Below are positions 42,949 through 54,380 of a stretch of DNA of 64,000 nucleotides, piece by piece. Each line of letters starts with the position of its first letter. The first letter of the stretch is position 1. The stretch comes from Miscanthus floridulus (lineage: Eukaryota; Streptophyta; Magnoliopsida; Poales; Poaceae). Where the stretch lies: positions 11,871,908 through 11,935,907 of the forward strand of contig NC_089593.1 of NCBI RefSeq assembly GCF_019320115.1. The letters are read 5' to 3'. Under the pieces are notes generated by a model. The model had not been told where the DNA came from and made no database searches. It worked only from the letters and a program-made list of their open reading frames with translations. Both the position numbers and the translations under genes were made by a program.

Positions 42949-43905
42949 TATATACGGATTCCTAGATGTGGGCCCAGGGGTGGGCGGTGGCTGGGCAACG
43001 AGTGAATACAACTTTCTTTTTCTCCGGACTTGTTTGAAACTCACCTTCAAGTCAATTTCAACGAGGCAAGCCAAAAATAAGTGCAATTGAAGCAATTTTA
43101 AAACGAGCCACAAGCCTGCTCAATGAGCTTTTTGTCCAGCCCTACTGGTTAAAGACCGTCTAGGCAGTGTATAACCCCCTCCCCTGCACAAGCCCATCGC
43201 AATCCGCCCCACTGCTCATTTACTATTGCGGCGAGGGCATCACCGCCGGTTTTGGGGGTCAGTAGTGGTAAGTCGGTGGTGATGGGACCCCCCCTCCCCA
43301 AAAAAAAGCCCTCATCAATGACGGTTTTGAACCGGTGATGACACTCACCTCTCCCCCCTCCCCACCCACCATTACCGTAATTGTTTCATGGGCCGGCGGT
43401 GATGGACCACCTATTCAACAAGGTAGGAATTAAATAAGTGGGTAGAAAACAACCTTCGAGTCAAATTTGGGCCTCTCCTTGATCAATTGGGTGAAAAGAA
43501 CCTCTAAAATGAAAGAAAGAGCCTTTCCATCAAATTGATCAACCCAAAAATAAAATTTAGCCAATAAAATAAGTTGGAAATTGAATGGGCTGATAGTTAC
43601 CAACCTTAGAATAAGGGAGTGATAGGCATTTTTCAAAAAAATGGGAGCCTACATGTCCAATTGGGTGGAAAACAGCGGTAGTAATGATGAAAAAATGGTA
43701 CAATTTTGGGTATAAAATGAGAAAGGCGCAGAGAAGAAGAGGGGAGTATATATAGCCTCAACCCCCCCCCCCCCCCCCCCCACACACACACACCGCCGAT
43801 TATAATCTACAACTAGTTGTGAAAATCCCCCTTCAGTTCAAGCTACAAATTGTTAATGAAGGGGGAGGGCATCACCGCCGGTGAGCCCATCTCGTAATGG
43901 GTACA
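42949..43905. other. Unassigned repeats and low complexity
   Basis: No gene is supported. The phrase GGGCATCACCGCCGGT occurs near 43236 and 43868, suggesting the two ends or repeats of an unclassified element. A run of about 20 C followed by (CA)n lies at 43759-43795. Confidence 0.4.
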
Positions 43906-43912
43906 CGCGGGT

Positions 43913-44086
43913 GCCCCGGTCCTGATGTCGCACGCGCACAGGAAGCCTTTGTCATCGGCGGTGAGGCCGATGACCGAGCCGAGCTCCGGGGCGTGGAGCC
44001 CGCAACCCTAGAACGGCAGCTGCCACGTCCCCTCCGCCCGCCACGTCAGAGTGCCGTGCTCGTCGGTGGCGTCCAGGGAGAAGCTT
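43913..44086 (-). pseudogene. Diverged fragment of the tandem 374-aa gene
   Basis: These 174 bases align with copy 2 positions 9841-10016 (FSLD...WQLPF, APELGSVIGLTADDKGFLCACD) with roughly 15 substitutions, a TAG in place of a Q/W codon after WQLPF and a small indel. Both edges are abrupt. It is far from the tandem array, so it was probably moved by a transposon. On its right it is joined in frame to an unrelated segment (residues SNTSLPVFTEANRILDHDR), giving a 79-codon chimeric frame at 44008-44247. Confidence 0.8.
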
Positions 44087-44339
44087 GTTTCATTGTTGCT
44101 GAAGCTAGCCACAGTAACTCTGTCATGATCTAGTATCCTATTAGCTTCAGTGAAAACAGGCAACGATGTGTTGCTCTGCATCCTACAGTCTTCTTGTTGA
44201 CAATTCCTTACCCTCGTGTTGCTGCTGCGCGTGTCTATCCATCTCACACCGCTTTTAGCTGCGGCGTGCTCCGGCTCAACAGGTTCTTCTTCGCCATCTG
44301 GTCCGCCACTGGTCGCTGCTCTTCATCATATCTCCAGAT

Positions 44340-44935
44340 TGACTGCATGAGTCAAGTTCATTTTTTTCGTCAGATGTTGTGCCGCAATTGACAACATTAG
44401 TCAGACCGGGAATTAGCTAATAAGTATCGATGAAATCACAGTTCCATGCCGTCAAACAAGCATCAGCAAGGTGGCAACTTGCCGACAACACCCTGAACAA
44501 CTACTTAAAAGCTGTGCTGTACAGCATGAACAGCCACATTTTCAGTTTCTTGTCAGACGCCAAGTTTCTTGAAGATTTTCTTTTTCCCCGCAAAACTGTG
44601 CCCGCCCCGAATGGCACTGCTAAATAAATATGTTGAAAAGGCACTAGTAATGTAAGGAGTAGCAATGGGGCGATCGAAATCATTATTCGTATTAGAAGCT
44701 ACAGCAGTTCTGCTTTTCGTCGGACATTGTACTGAGACAGCACAACTCAGACTAGAAATTTTTGCAATGAACAGATGAAATCCTTATTTCCTCTGAAAAA
44801 AAAAGTTACAATGGCACAGTGCTGCCAGTATCCTAAATCCTGCACAAGCTACTGTTCCATTTTGTAGCTACAGCATGAAACACCACATTTTCAGTTTCTT
44901 GTCAGACACTGTTTCTTGAGAAATTTTGTCAGGAT
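44340..44935. repeat. Diverged direct repeat of about 250-300 bases
   Basis: Segments 44340-44600 and 44690-44935 share ordered similarity: TCGTCAGATGTTGTGCCGC against CGTCGGACATTGTACTGAG, GATGAAATC in both, and CATTTTCAGTTTCTTGTCAG in both. No coding potential is evident. It may be a tandem duplication inside an old element. Confidence 0.55.
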
Positions 44936-45137
44936 TGTGTTGAATTGGCGTTGCTCCAGCACATCTATACAATGTTTCTGGCCCTGAAAATAACTACACA
45001 CAGTCAATGCCATGTATGTACTCGACTCTTTAGATACGACAATAACGAATCTGCAGGAAAATCGGACTGGGGGGAAAGAAAAGGAAAAAAAAACAAGAGG
45101 AAGTCGCGGGAGTAAATTTTCTGGCGCTTTTGCCTGA

Positions 45138-46603
45138 TTAGCAAATATTTTCGTGCGTTGCAACGGGAGAAAAAAGAATATCAAACATCCATGGAAAACA
45201 ACATGAATGGTACTTTATCTATTGATATTTTACCTTTTCTATAAAATTAAAAGCTATAATTCATTTATGATGTTCACGGCATCCATAATATTAAGCTAAT
45301 GTTAGCTGTAATAAAACATTGTCCTATTAAGTTCATATAAAATTGAAAATACAATCATGATAATTTTTTTCCCGTTACAAACCATATACATTGATACTCA
45401 AATATCGAGTTCTATGACTTCCTTTTTGGACTCATAATCAAGAATTGGTCTATCCGCTTATGATTACGATGGGAGACATCTCTAAGTTTTTCACATGTAA
45501 CCCTGGTCAGAGATTGCATTGGCAAATATATATAGTTTAGAGACAAATTAATTTGGACCAGATCGAACAATAAACTGGTCAATATTTCAGTTTAAAGTTT
45601 GGTTAGTTAGACCAAAATTTTAATAGGTTGTAATAAGATAATTTTTTCTAATCAAAATAGCATTAACATCTTGGTAGTGGAAATCTCTTCTTAAAGAGGG
45701 TCCAGAGTTTAAAAGATCCACTCTATTTTCCATGTGCTAGTTCTCATCTTAGAGAGATGCATTGACTTAGATTGAATTAGACAATAAACTGCTGTAACAT
45801 GATGGTGAAAAACTTTGTTTCTTAGAAAAAGCTAATAGTGGAAAGGCCCATAATATTATATTTATTTATTATTTATTTTTTAGTTTATTGAAAAAACAAA
45901 AACCACAGGATCTATTATTTATTTTTGAGTTTATGAAAAAATAAAAACAACAAGAGCGAAGGAATTAGGAAAGGACGAAAAAATGAATGGGAGAAATAGG
46001 GAAAAAACGAAAAAGACAATGCAAGCTAAAAACAGAGAAAAATGGAAACGGAACAATAGAAAAATTGGACAAGAAAAAATAAATGGGAAAAAAGAAAAAA
46101 AAGACAAACGGAACAACAGGAAGAAAGGAAGAAAAGCATGAGAAGAGAAACAAACAGAATCAGACTCTAAGATGTAAGAAATAGAAACGCACCTGGAGCC
46201 AAGGTTCGACGAAAAAAAACAGAAATGGACTCTTCAGAAGAAACAAAAATGGATAACAGATTAACGAAAAAGAATGCGAAGAGGCCAGATAAAAAAATAT
46301 TGGGTATAGATTAGAAGCAAAATAAGATTTTTCTAGTTTCTCTTGTATCCTTTTCTATTTAGGTTAGAATTCTAATTCAAATTGGATAAAAATATCTATC
46401 TAGGTTACTTTAAGAACCTTTTTGGAATCGCACTCCGTATCACGCTTGACAAGAGCTATTCTAACTCATATGAACATGGGTTATATATAGAAGTCCGAAT
46501 GAAAGAAACTCTCCATTGTTTGGTAGTTAGAGGGAGACATACAAAAAAATGGATGGACAAAAAAATGGGTTCAAATTTTTGTCTCTTTATTATTAGGTAT
46601 AGA
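45138..46603 (-). mobile_element. Helitron candidate, non-coding
   Basis: On the minus strand it begins TCTATACCTAATAATAAAG at 46603 (preceded by A) and ends with the stem CCGTTGCAACGCACG followed by AAAATATTTGCTAA and then T. This fits the TC...CTRR pattern and A-T target. The interior is strongly purine-biased on the plus strand (45890-46300), creating phenylalanine-rich shadow frames. No helicase or replicase gene. Confidence 0.48.
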
Positions 46604-46859
46604 TATAGATTTTCCATCTTTGACACAAATTCTGAGGCATAGAATTCAGAATCCATCTGGAGAGGTGTCACCAAATAGTAGCAAGGCAAAACATTTCCAA
46701 CATCAGTTCATCTAAAAACGGAAAGGGACACAAGATAAGGAAGGAGAGTTACATCAGTTGATAATCTTTTGACGATAGAGCCACTGTTGGTGCTTCAAAT
46801 GGACTGCATTCGAAGATGTAAATGCTTTCTTGCCGTGTTCAAACGGTCTTGCTCGTGCC

Positions 46860-47175
46860 TGGACAACCGTGGGGGGCATCCGGACACCCGCGCCTACAGT
46901 CCGTTTCGGTTTGGCGTGCCCACGCAGGGCTCACGCCACCCCCGAGCGTCACCAGCATCAAGAAGAGGGGGAGGGGGACCAAATGCCCAGCCGGCACCGG
47001 GAGGAGGAGAACCGATGCGTGGCATCACAAAACGAGGAGGGAGATGCAACACCCGATATACTTTTAAAACATCCAGATGCAACACTTGCAACATACGTGT
47101 GATGGCAGGTGAAAGAAACACTTGCAAAAATAACTAAAAAACACTTGAAAACAACAAAAACAACTAAAAAACACT
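46860..47175. mobile_element. Mutator-like fragment (GCATCCGGACACCCGCG type)
   Basis: It starts with a GC-rich terminal-like sequence (GGGGGCATCCGGACACCCGC), passes through a GC-rich segment and ends in ATCCAGATGCAACACTTGC repeats. This is the inverted counterpart of the repeat at 52260-52890. Only one end is present. Classification is by resemblance to the segment at 51767-53190. Confidence 0.4.
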
Positions 47176-47179
47176 TGGT

Positions 47180-47904
47180 GCTTGCCAGTATCTAGATGGC
47201 CTAGGGAAGGACTAGGTGACCTTCTCGGTGGAGTTTTTTTTTTGTTGGGAGGCTCCTATCGGTATTCATGGTTTGAGAACCACCATTACGGAGTGGAGAA
47301 AGGGAAATGCATTAGTGGAGCTTGAGACTTCATAATTCAAACGAAATTTAACCGATTTGTGACACTTGGTTCTCCAATGTGGGTTAGGGGGTTGTGGCAA
47401 AAACCAAAGACCATGAGGGAAAATCCGGATGTCTCCTTGCCTCTCCTTTAAGTTCTTGGATTCCCTTCTTGTTTTAGATTCTAGCTTTGCTTGTTGAGTG
47501 CAAGTTCTTTTGTGTGACAACTGGGTTCTTTATCTTCTCTAGTTTTATAATGCTTTCTAATGGTTCTTTCTCTTAGTGTGACCATGAGCTTCCCACTAGT
47601 TTTTTTTATCTCGTAGGTTGTATATTTTGTGTTAAACGTTGCATGTTGCTCTTGTCAGAATTGTTCACCATGATTCTTTAATCTGCGTCTTGCTAAGACA
47701 TGACTAGTGTGATGGACCTAAGATATCTTTAGTGTGCTCTTTATAGTTCTCTAGGTGCCACCGTGTAAGTGGGTGAATCGAAAGTAGCAGCTTTTGCATA
47801 GGCTAAAAGATTCAACCAACATACAACCAAGATCGTACATGATTCAACATACATGTCATACGTTACATAATGTTCACAAATACAGTTCCATATATTAGAG
47901 TACG
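47180..47904. other. Unassigned region
   Basis: Nothing certain. An 84-codon minus-strand frame at 47266-47520 has no recognisable motif and sits in transposon-like sequence, so it is not called a gene. Confidence 0.35.
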
Positions 47905-48220
47905 ATTAAAAGTTATTACAAATAAAGCTGGACAACCCCATGGAGACAAACTAGGTTGAATGAGACATTTGTCCAAAAGTTCTTATAACTGGATTTTAAG
48001 TTCGGCTAACTCATTTGGTGACATCCTATAGGGTCTTCTCGAGATAGGTGCTGTACCCAGCACTAACTCGATCTTAAATTCTACATCCCTATCAGACGGT
48101 ACACCCGACAACTCATCTGGAAATACATCAGGAAATTCATAGAATACTGGAATATCGCATAGGGTAGTGGCTTGAATAGCACAAGACAAGTTTTTGAAGA
48201 TCAAAACTCTAGAGAAGTGG
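47905..48220 (-). pseudogene. Ty3/gypsy reverse transcriptase, N-terminal remnant
   Basis: Reads [18 protein letters not shown], then [20 protein letters not shown] and [14 protein letters not shown], then a TAA where Q is expected, then ELLDK and PSLSPWGCPALFV. This is the conserved linker and first RT block of plant gypsy elements. Homology ends near 47905 before the catalytic YVDD. Confidence 0.85.
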
Positions 48221-48699
48221 TACTAGAAAAGCATTACTCCCCTTTGGTTCTCTCAACATAATTGTTCTAGTGGTAGTGTCAATGAGAACTCCATGACTCC
48301 TCATCTAATTCATGCCCAAAATCACATCTATTGCTAGTCCGGGCAATACTATAAGATCCATAGTGTACTTCCTCTCTTGTATAGAGATGAGCACATCTCT
48401 CACTATTTGATTTGTAGAAATAGTAGCCCCAGCTAAACTTATACTATAACCACCTTTGTCTACTTCAATTATCTTCTAATCATGCTTAGATGCAAATGTT
48501 TGGCTCATAAATGAATGAGAAGCTCCAGAATCAAATAAAACAATGGCGGGATGTTTGTTAACAAGAAACATAATGGCGGTGACAACTTCTCCTACAGGGA
48601 TTTCTTCCACAGCTGTGTAATGCACGTATCCAGGACGTGCTTTTGGATTGACCTGTTTCTGATTACCCTGGTTTTGATTGCCATTCTTCTTGGGATGGG

Positions 48700-49683
48700 G
48701 GCACTCCTTGGCCCAATGACCTAGCTAGTTGCAGTTAAAGCATGGCTGGTTGCTTCTTGGTCTTGCATTGCCCTTAGGTATGGCAATGATGAATGCCCTA
48801 CAGAATGTCTTCTGAGGGCGATTGGCTGAGCTTTTGGCTGAGGAGGCCTATACTTAGGCGCTAGTGGACGGAACTGTGGCCTGGCTGCCACTAGAGCTCT
48901 AGACTAAGATGACCCTGAGGCACCTGCCTCTGCTGCTCTTTTGCGGCCCTTTACTACTGCGTGCAAGTTGTTCTGATTCTATTGGGTTAAGGCATCACTG
49001 ACAAACTCATTATAGGTGGCATACCTTGAGTTAGCCATGGTCTTCATCAGTTTGGTGCCGAGGCCTCTCTTGAAGCTCTTTATTTTCTTTTCCTCTATGT
49101 TGACAAACTCTAGGGCATATCTAGACAGATTGTTGATGGCATGTATATACTCGGTAAGGGTTTTGGTCCCTTGAGTAAGTCTCATGAACTCAGTGGCTTT
49201 CATGCGCATCAGCCCCGGGGGAATGTGATGTCCCCTAAAGGCTAACTTGAATTGTTCCCATGTGACCTGTGCGTTTGTAGGTAGAGAAGATAGGAAATGG
49301 GTCCACCATATCTCTGCCGGTCCCTGCAGTTGATGGGACGCATATTCGGCCTTTAGATGCTCAGTAACCCTCAACAGATGGAACTTTTGCTCTATCGTGT
49401 TAAGCCACTCATCCGCCTAGAGCGGTTCTTTGGCCTCTTTGAAGATAGGGGGCTTAGTGTCTTGGAAGTCTTTGAACGAGCTGTACTGATTTGGTTCAGG
49501 CCCTTGATGTTGTTGGCGGGCCTGAGCAGTGTTCTTCGCAATGAGGCACAGTGCCGCTTCCATAGCTCTCTGATTTCCCAGAAATTACGCGAAGAACTCA
49601 TTCGTAGAAGGTGACGATGGTGGTGGTAAATCACCATCATTGCCACCCTGGCTGGTGCCTGCCCCAACGTGGGTGCGAGTCAT
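48700..49683 (-). pseudogene. Ty3/gypsy gag and zinc knuckle
   Basis: From ATG at 49683 (MTRTHVGAGTSQGGNDGD) through EPNQYSSFKDFQDTKPPIF to HLKAEYASHQLQGPAEIWW and the Retrotrans_gag core (TWEQFKLAFRGHHIPPGLM...FKRGLGTKLM), then the CCHC knuckle CFNCN-stop-LGHWAKEC. Stops at about 49593 (TAA after NEFFA), 49417-49419 (TAG where CAG is expected) and 48725-48727 (TAG within the knuckle) show decay. Gag builds the particle; the knuckle binds RNA. Confidence 0.82.
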
Positions 49684-50056
49684 CTGCAAAATTGCAACAA
49701 TAAGTGATTATTGATTGATGTCAGGAGATTACAGATGAATTGTGTAACCATGCCAAACTAAAATTACTAGAGAGAATTTTAAATTCATACAATAAAACAG
49801 AGGCATAATAATTCATTCTCGCAACATAATATCACCAATTAGATCACTTATTGTACTTGCAACACGTTAACATGCATGTCGTATTTCACCAATAAAACGA
49901 AACTGGAATTTTATCAAAGTTCAATCCGTAATGACACAACATGCAAAGTGCCAATATTACACCGAAGTTAAGTCACGAATACTAAAATTCAAACTACAAG
50001 TCCATTACACAGATAGCAGGGATACAACTAGTGCATTGACTAGTCCCTAGACGGCT

Positions 50057-50930
50057 CTACTCTTCAGCGTGCTCGCTGTCGAGGTCAGAGATAGCATCAT
50101 CCTCATCCGATGGAACCACTTCTTCTTCAAAACCGTCATATTCAACAAACATTTCTGGATCTTCTTCTTCCTCATCTAGGATCGGGTGCAGTTGGTTGTT
50201 CAAATAATGCACCTTATGCTGAACATCCATCACCATGTGTTGGGTCTATGCAAGCTACTGGCGCAAGTCCCTTTCGACATGGTCCTGCTGTGCGGCTAAG
50301 GCTTCGACATTGTTTCATGCTACTTCTGCCATGGCGGCACGGTTGTTTGCTTAGATCTGCTAGCGTGTAGCTGTGAGTGCCTCGGCGCGAGCGGCCCCCA
50401 GCTGCTCCTGCAGTCCTGTTAGCACTGCCTGATCATCAGCTCTTGCTGCTTGGGCGGCAGCTCTCTGATGATCGACATGTTCTATCTGAGTGTGGAGTTC
50501 TCCCAATGCTACATAAGCTTGGTTGGTGTCTCATCGAGCCTCACTAGCTGTCTTTTTGTGCTTGTGAACATGCTTTCTCAGCTTACGCTGTACAACTTTG
50601 ACCCTCATGAGCCTATCCATGCAAGCGGTATAAGACTCCTGCCAGAAGTCCCGGGTATCATGATGAGTATAGAACATCTTTATCACGACAAACATTGCAC
50701 TCATAGCAGGACTAGAACTATTTGCCCACTCATCCTGGTCTTGGATCAATGCATTATGGTTGCACTGTGCCCAAACTGCTGTGGATGGATCCACCCGAGG
50801 AAAAGTACCAGCGGCACTGCCGGTAAGCTCATCCTCGTGTTGCTGACATATCTGGCTTAGCAGCTCAAAAGCAACTATCTGGGCACCTTCCCAAGGAGTT
50901 TTTCCTTCAGATTCTGCCTTCCACTCCTGC
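50057..50930 (-). pseudogene. Extra coiled-coil ORF upstream of gypsy gag
   Basis: One frame through several stops reads VDPSTAVWAQCNHNALIQDQ, FWQESYTACMDRLMRVKVVQ, ALAAQQDHVERDLRQ and HMVMDVQHKVHYLNNQLHPI, then an acidic C-terminus ending DLDSEHAEE. Alanine/glutamine-rich heptads suggest a coiled coil. It precedes gag on the same strand, so it may be an additional element-encoded protein; I do not recognise a family. Stops include TAG for CAG and TGA for CGA. Confidence 0.5.
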
Positions 50931-50959
50931 TTACTTCATGTACTTGATGAATTCGGTAT

Positions 50960-51200
50960 TCATGCCCGAGTTCGACAAGTACATGGAACTACGGGAGCAG
51001 CTGGAGGCCGCTCGCGCCGGATCCAAGCAAACAACCATGCCACCATGGCAGAAGCAGCATGAAACAATGCCGAAGCCTTAGTCGCACAGCAGGATCGTGT
51101 CGAAAGGAACTTGCACCAGCAGCTTGCGCAGACCCAGCACATGGTGATGGATCTTCAGCATAAGGTGCATTATTTGAACAACCAACTGCACCCGATCTGC
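50960..51200 (+). repeat. Inverted partial copy of the extra gypsy ORF
   Basis: Plus-strand 50990-51200 repeats, in opposite orientation, the segment at 50188-50375 (VERNLHQQLAQTQHMVMDLQ and HKVHYLNNQLHPI). It is better preserved than the minus copy at several codons. The two copies stand head to head about 600 bases apart. Confidence 0.75.
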
Positions 51201-51766
51201 ACCTTGCCATTTGCCATATGCACCATATACATGCAAAAAGTAACAAAATTATTTAGTTCAAATTTGACAAATCGTCTTCTGGGTTCGATTCCTTTTGCAA
51301 TCATATTTTTTATTTTTCTTTGCACTAACTATTGATAGCAGGCCTATTGTTTTGGGCTAACTAGAATATGATGAATTTAAAATCATACACTGTGACGATC
51401 CAGATAAAACCGTCATGAGTTAGTGGGTTGGGAATATCCATTGGTGCACATCTATGACGAACAAAAATTATCATCATGGATTGCGTCTGTTAGTGACGAT
51501 TTGTAAATCCGTCACCTACAATCCATCACGGATTAACAAGTTTGTTGATAGTAGAGGTTCCTCCGGTTGTTGGCTGAATTTGAGGAAAATGCTGATTGCT
51601 GAATGCATTCGTCAGCCTCCCTCAAGGTTCCTCCAAGCAATTTTCTATCGTGTTCGGCCCGTGTGTGCACAAGTCGGATGGTCCAGGCCAGACCGCGCCC
51701 AATGTCCATGCATTGAATTCCTAACCTTTTGGGGGCCTTAATTACAATGCTAATGCTATTATTAGA
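51201..51766. other. Unassigned transposon-like sequence
   Basis: Contains a segment (51385-51545) with GACGATCC, CCGTCATGAGTTAGTGGG, TAGTGACGATTTGTAAATCC and CCATCACGG motifs, typical of DNA-transposon subterminal regions. No ends could be assigned and no gene is seen. Confidence 0.35.
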
Positions 51767-53190
51767 GCGTCCGTCCGGGCATGTGCATCCAGACGCGTCC
51801 CGTTCCTAGACCTGCGCAGCGAATCGGGTCCAATAGCAATCAACTTGCTTCCCTCTATCCTCTCTCCTGCATCTCCACCTAGCGACATAACCCCCACCGA
51901 CAGAAATCCCCACTCGCTTCGCTTGTCACGGCTTCAGCACATCGGGCGTCCGCCCCACTCCGCTCGGGCTCCCATCCCTCTCCACGCCACATCTGCCACC
52001 ATGCTACACCCACTCCTCCTCCAGAACCTCGTTGATGCCGGCGTGGTCGACGAGTCGGACATCTTCGGTGGCGCGGGAAACGACAACAACAACCTCCTCT
52101 GGGCTCTCATCAACGCGGATCTCCCTGGCGGGGATCGACCTTGACCTCGGCATGTGGAAGCTCTTGGCCGTCCCGGCGCTCTCATGCGCCGGTGTGCCCA
52201 CGCTGCTTGGGTACCTCGTCCAAGCAGCAAGGTGACATTGCGCAGCGCATGTTGCAAGCTTGTGTTTCAAGTGTTTCAGATATTTTATCTGGATGTTTCA
52301 AGTGTTTTATCTTAATGTTGCAAAAGTAGATCGTGATGTTGCACATGTTGCAATGGCTATACATGTATGTTTCGAGTGTATGTTCCAAATGTTCCTGTAT
52401 TTTTTTAGACGTTCATTGCTAGTGTTTCATCTAGATGTTATATATGTTTCACTGGTATGTTGTAACTATTTTATCTGGATGTTGCATATGTTTGTAATGG
52501 TTTTCAAGAGTTCTCATATGCTTTTGCAAGTGTTTCAGACGCTTGTTGCAAGTGTTTTAACCGTTTTGTACGAATGTTGCAAGTGTTTCATCTGGATGTT
52601 TTAAAAGTAGATCGGGATGTTGCACATATTACAATGGCAATACACGTATATTTTGAGTGTATGTTCCAAATGTTCCTATGTTTTTAGATGTTCTTCATTT
52701 AGATGTTTTATATGTTTCACTGGTATGTTGCAACTATTTTATCTGAATGTTGTATATGTTTGTAATAGTTTTCAAGAGTTCTCATAAGCTTTTGCAAGTG
52801 TTTCAGACGCTTGTTGCAAGTGTTTTAGCTGTTTCATACGAATGTTGTAAGTATTTTATCTGGATGTTTCAAAAGTAGATCGAAATGTTGCACATGTTGC
52901 AACGTGACTCACCTGTGACAACCGCCTACTGCAGTTGCTTGGGCGCCGTGCATGCGCATGGGAGGAACGGAGGGATGGAGCGCTGCTCAACAGTCGGTGC
53001 GGGAAACGGAGGGCGATGGCGGCAGGGGCACAGACAGTCCCCGCGCCGCGCAGCATGCGGGTGCGCGGCAAGCGGAGGGGGCGTGGGCGGACAGAGGCGT
53101 GAAGTGGGGGCGATGTTTTCTATGAGCTGCAGACGCCGCCATCTGGCGTAGAAACGGGCTGCAGCCACGGACGTCCGTCTGGACTTCAGG
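51767..53190. mobile_element. Mutator-like composite with GC-rich segments and tandem repeat
   Basis: The left end GAGCGTCCGTCCGGGCATG and the right end read inward CCACGGACGTCCGTCTGGAC share the core CGTCCGTC. Between them lie a GC-rich gene-like segment (51960-52140; MLHPLLLQNLVDAGVVDESD, 47 codons ending at 52144), a ~280-base tandem repeat and another GC-rich segment (52915-53160). The structure resembles gene-fragment-carrying Mutator-like elements, but no 9-base duplication was found. Confidence 0.42.
52260..52890. repeat. Imperfect ~275-base tandem repeat
   Basis: The phrase GTAGATCGTGATGTTGCACA recurs at about 52326, 52608 and 52876, so the period is about 270-282 bases with two full copies and part of a third. 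Each copy is also internally repetitive (GTTTCATCTGGATGTTGCAA variants). A short inverted relative lies at 47050-47160. Confidence 0.75.
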
Positions 53191-54362
53191 GGTGCTAGTC
53201 AGATCATAATTACAAGCCCACAACGAGCACATGCGTCGCGTCTCATTTGGCCTTGGTTGACATGGCCCACGCGCCCAACTGCAAGTGGCCTGAACAGCCT
53301 CCTTATCTTCATCAATCCTTCGGGGGAGAGAAAGGAGAAGTTCAGTCAGTCAGCCTCGCCTAGTTGTATCTCTCCCTCTAAGGGATTGATGAAGATAAAT
53401 GCAGATGCAGCAACATCCAAAAACTTGAGCACATGGATCAGTTGCAGCTGTTGCTCGAGACGAGACATGCAATTCCTTGGTGCTTCAGCAAAAGTTACGC
53501 CCTGTTAGTTTGGGCTTGTTTGACTGATAAGCTATGACTAAAAGTACTGTTGATTAATTTGGTGGGAGAGAAAAATACTTTTCGTTGGCTGAAAAAGTAT
53601 GGCTTATAAGAGATAATGGAGGCATTGGCATGCAGGGAAGGACTATCACTGGCAAGTGACCTCAAGTTTCGTCAGTTGAGGATTGCAAGTGATTGCGCCA
53701 ACGTTATAAGCAGTATCCGAGGGCAAGCGATGGACGTCACGGCCATGTAGTTTGAGAGATGAAAACACGTAGCTTGTTCGTTTCGGCTGGATTGGCTTAT
53801 ATAAGTCATGGCTGAAAGTACTGCTGGCTGATTTGGTGTGAGAGAAAAACACTGTTGGCTGACTGATAAGCCAAGCCAGATACAGACAGTTACAGGCTGT
53901 GGAACAGGCTGACGATCTGTTGAGTTCGGGAAGGTTCGATTTGTACATGAAGGACGAAGACGGGTCAACATCGACGCACATTGCCTAGCCAGATTTTCCT
54001 TATACGAAGCTCCTGGGAGATTTGTTACTGTGCTTGTGAGGAACTGGTGGTTCCTCCTTTAAGAATTATTTATAGCCGTTGATGATTAAAATTTTAATTA
54101 ATTATCTTTAAGGGTAGTTTCGTACTTTTCTTATATTCTACACAATCGCTAACTCTCGAACCTAATTTCACGTCAGGAACGGGAAGCCGATCTCTTCAAG
54201 TCACGAGATCTCGCTGCTGCCAGCCGGTCTCGCTGCTTCCCTTGGTCGCCACCCGCCTCTCCGGCGGCCTTCCGTGCGCCGCCACTCGCCTCCCTAAGGT
54301 CGCCGCCCTCACCGCACACATCTGCACATATTGCCAGTCAGGCTGCTGCAGCAGCAGGCCAC
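53191..54362. other. Intergenic region with two MITE-like segments
   Basis: Two related non-coding segments at about 53500-53615 and 53768-53890 share CTTGTTTGACTGATAAGC / GACTGATAAGCC and GTGAGAGAAAAACACTGTTGG wording, both common in grass MITEs. No protein gene is supported. GC-rich sequence at 54200-54330 precedes the CACTA end. Confidence 0.45.
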
Positions 54363-54380
54363 CACTACTGGATTAAGGCG

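Larger units (their letters stand above)
47905..50930 (-). mobile_element. Decayed Ty3/gypsy retrotransposon fragment with extra 5' ORF
   Basis: On the minus strand the order is a coiled-coil ORF (50930 to 50057), a spacer, gag (49683 to about 48950), zinc knuckle (about 48745-48700), protease region (about 48560-48250) and the start of reverse transcriptase (48220-47905). No LTR was identified at either end and the RT stops after its first ~100 residues, so the element is truncated. Stops occur throughout. Confidence 0.78.

Noticed and set aside
45931..46153. Phenylalanine-rich minus-strand ORFs that look like membrane proteins
   Set aside because: They come from an A-rich plus-strand tract inside a Helitron candidate; no conserved features.
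47266..47520. 84-codon minus-strand ORF
   Set aside because: No motif, transposon-like surroundings, no promoter or splice support.
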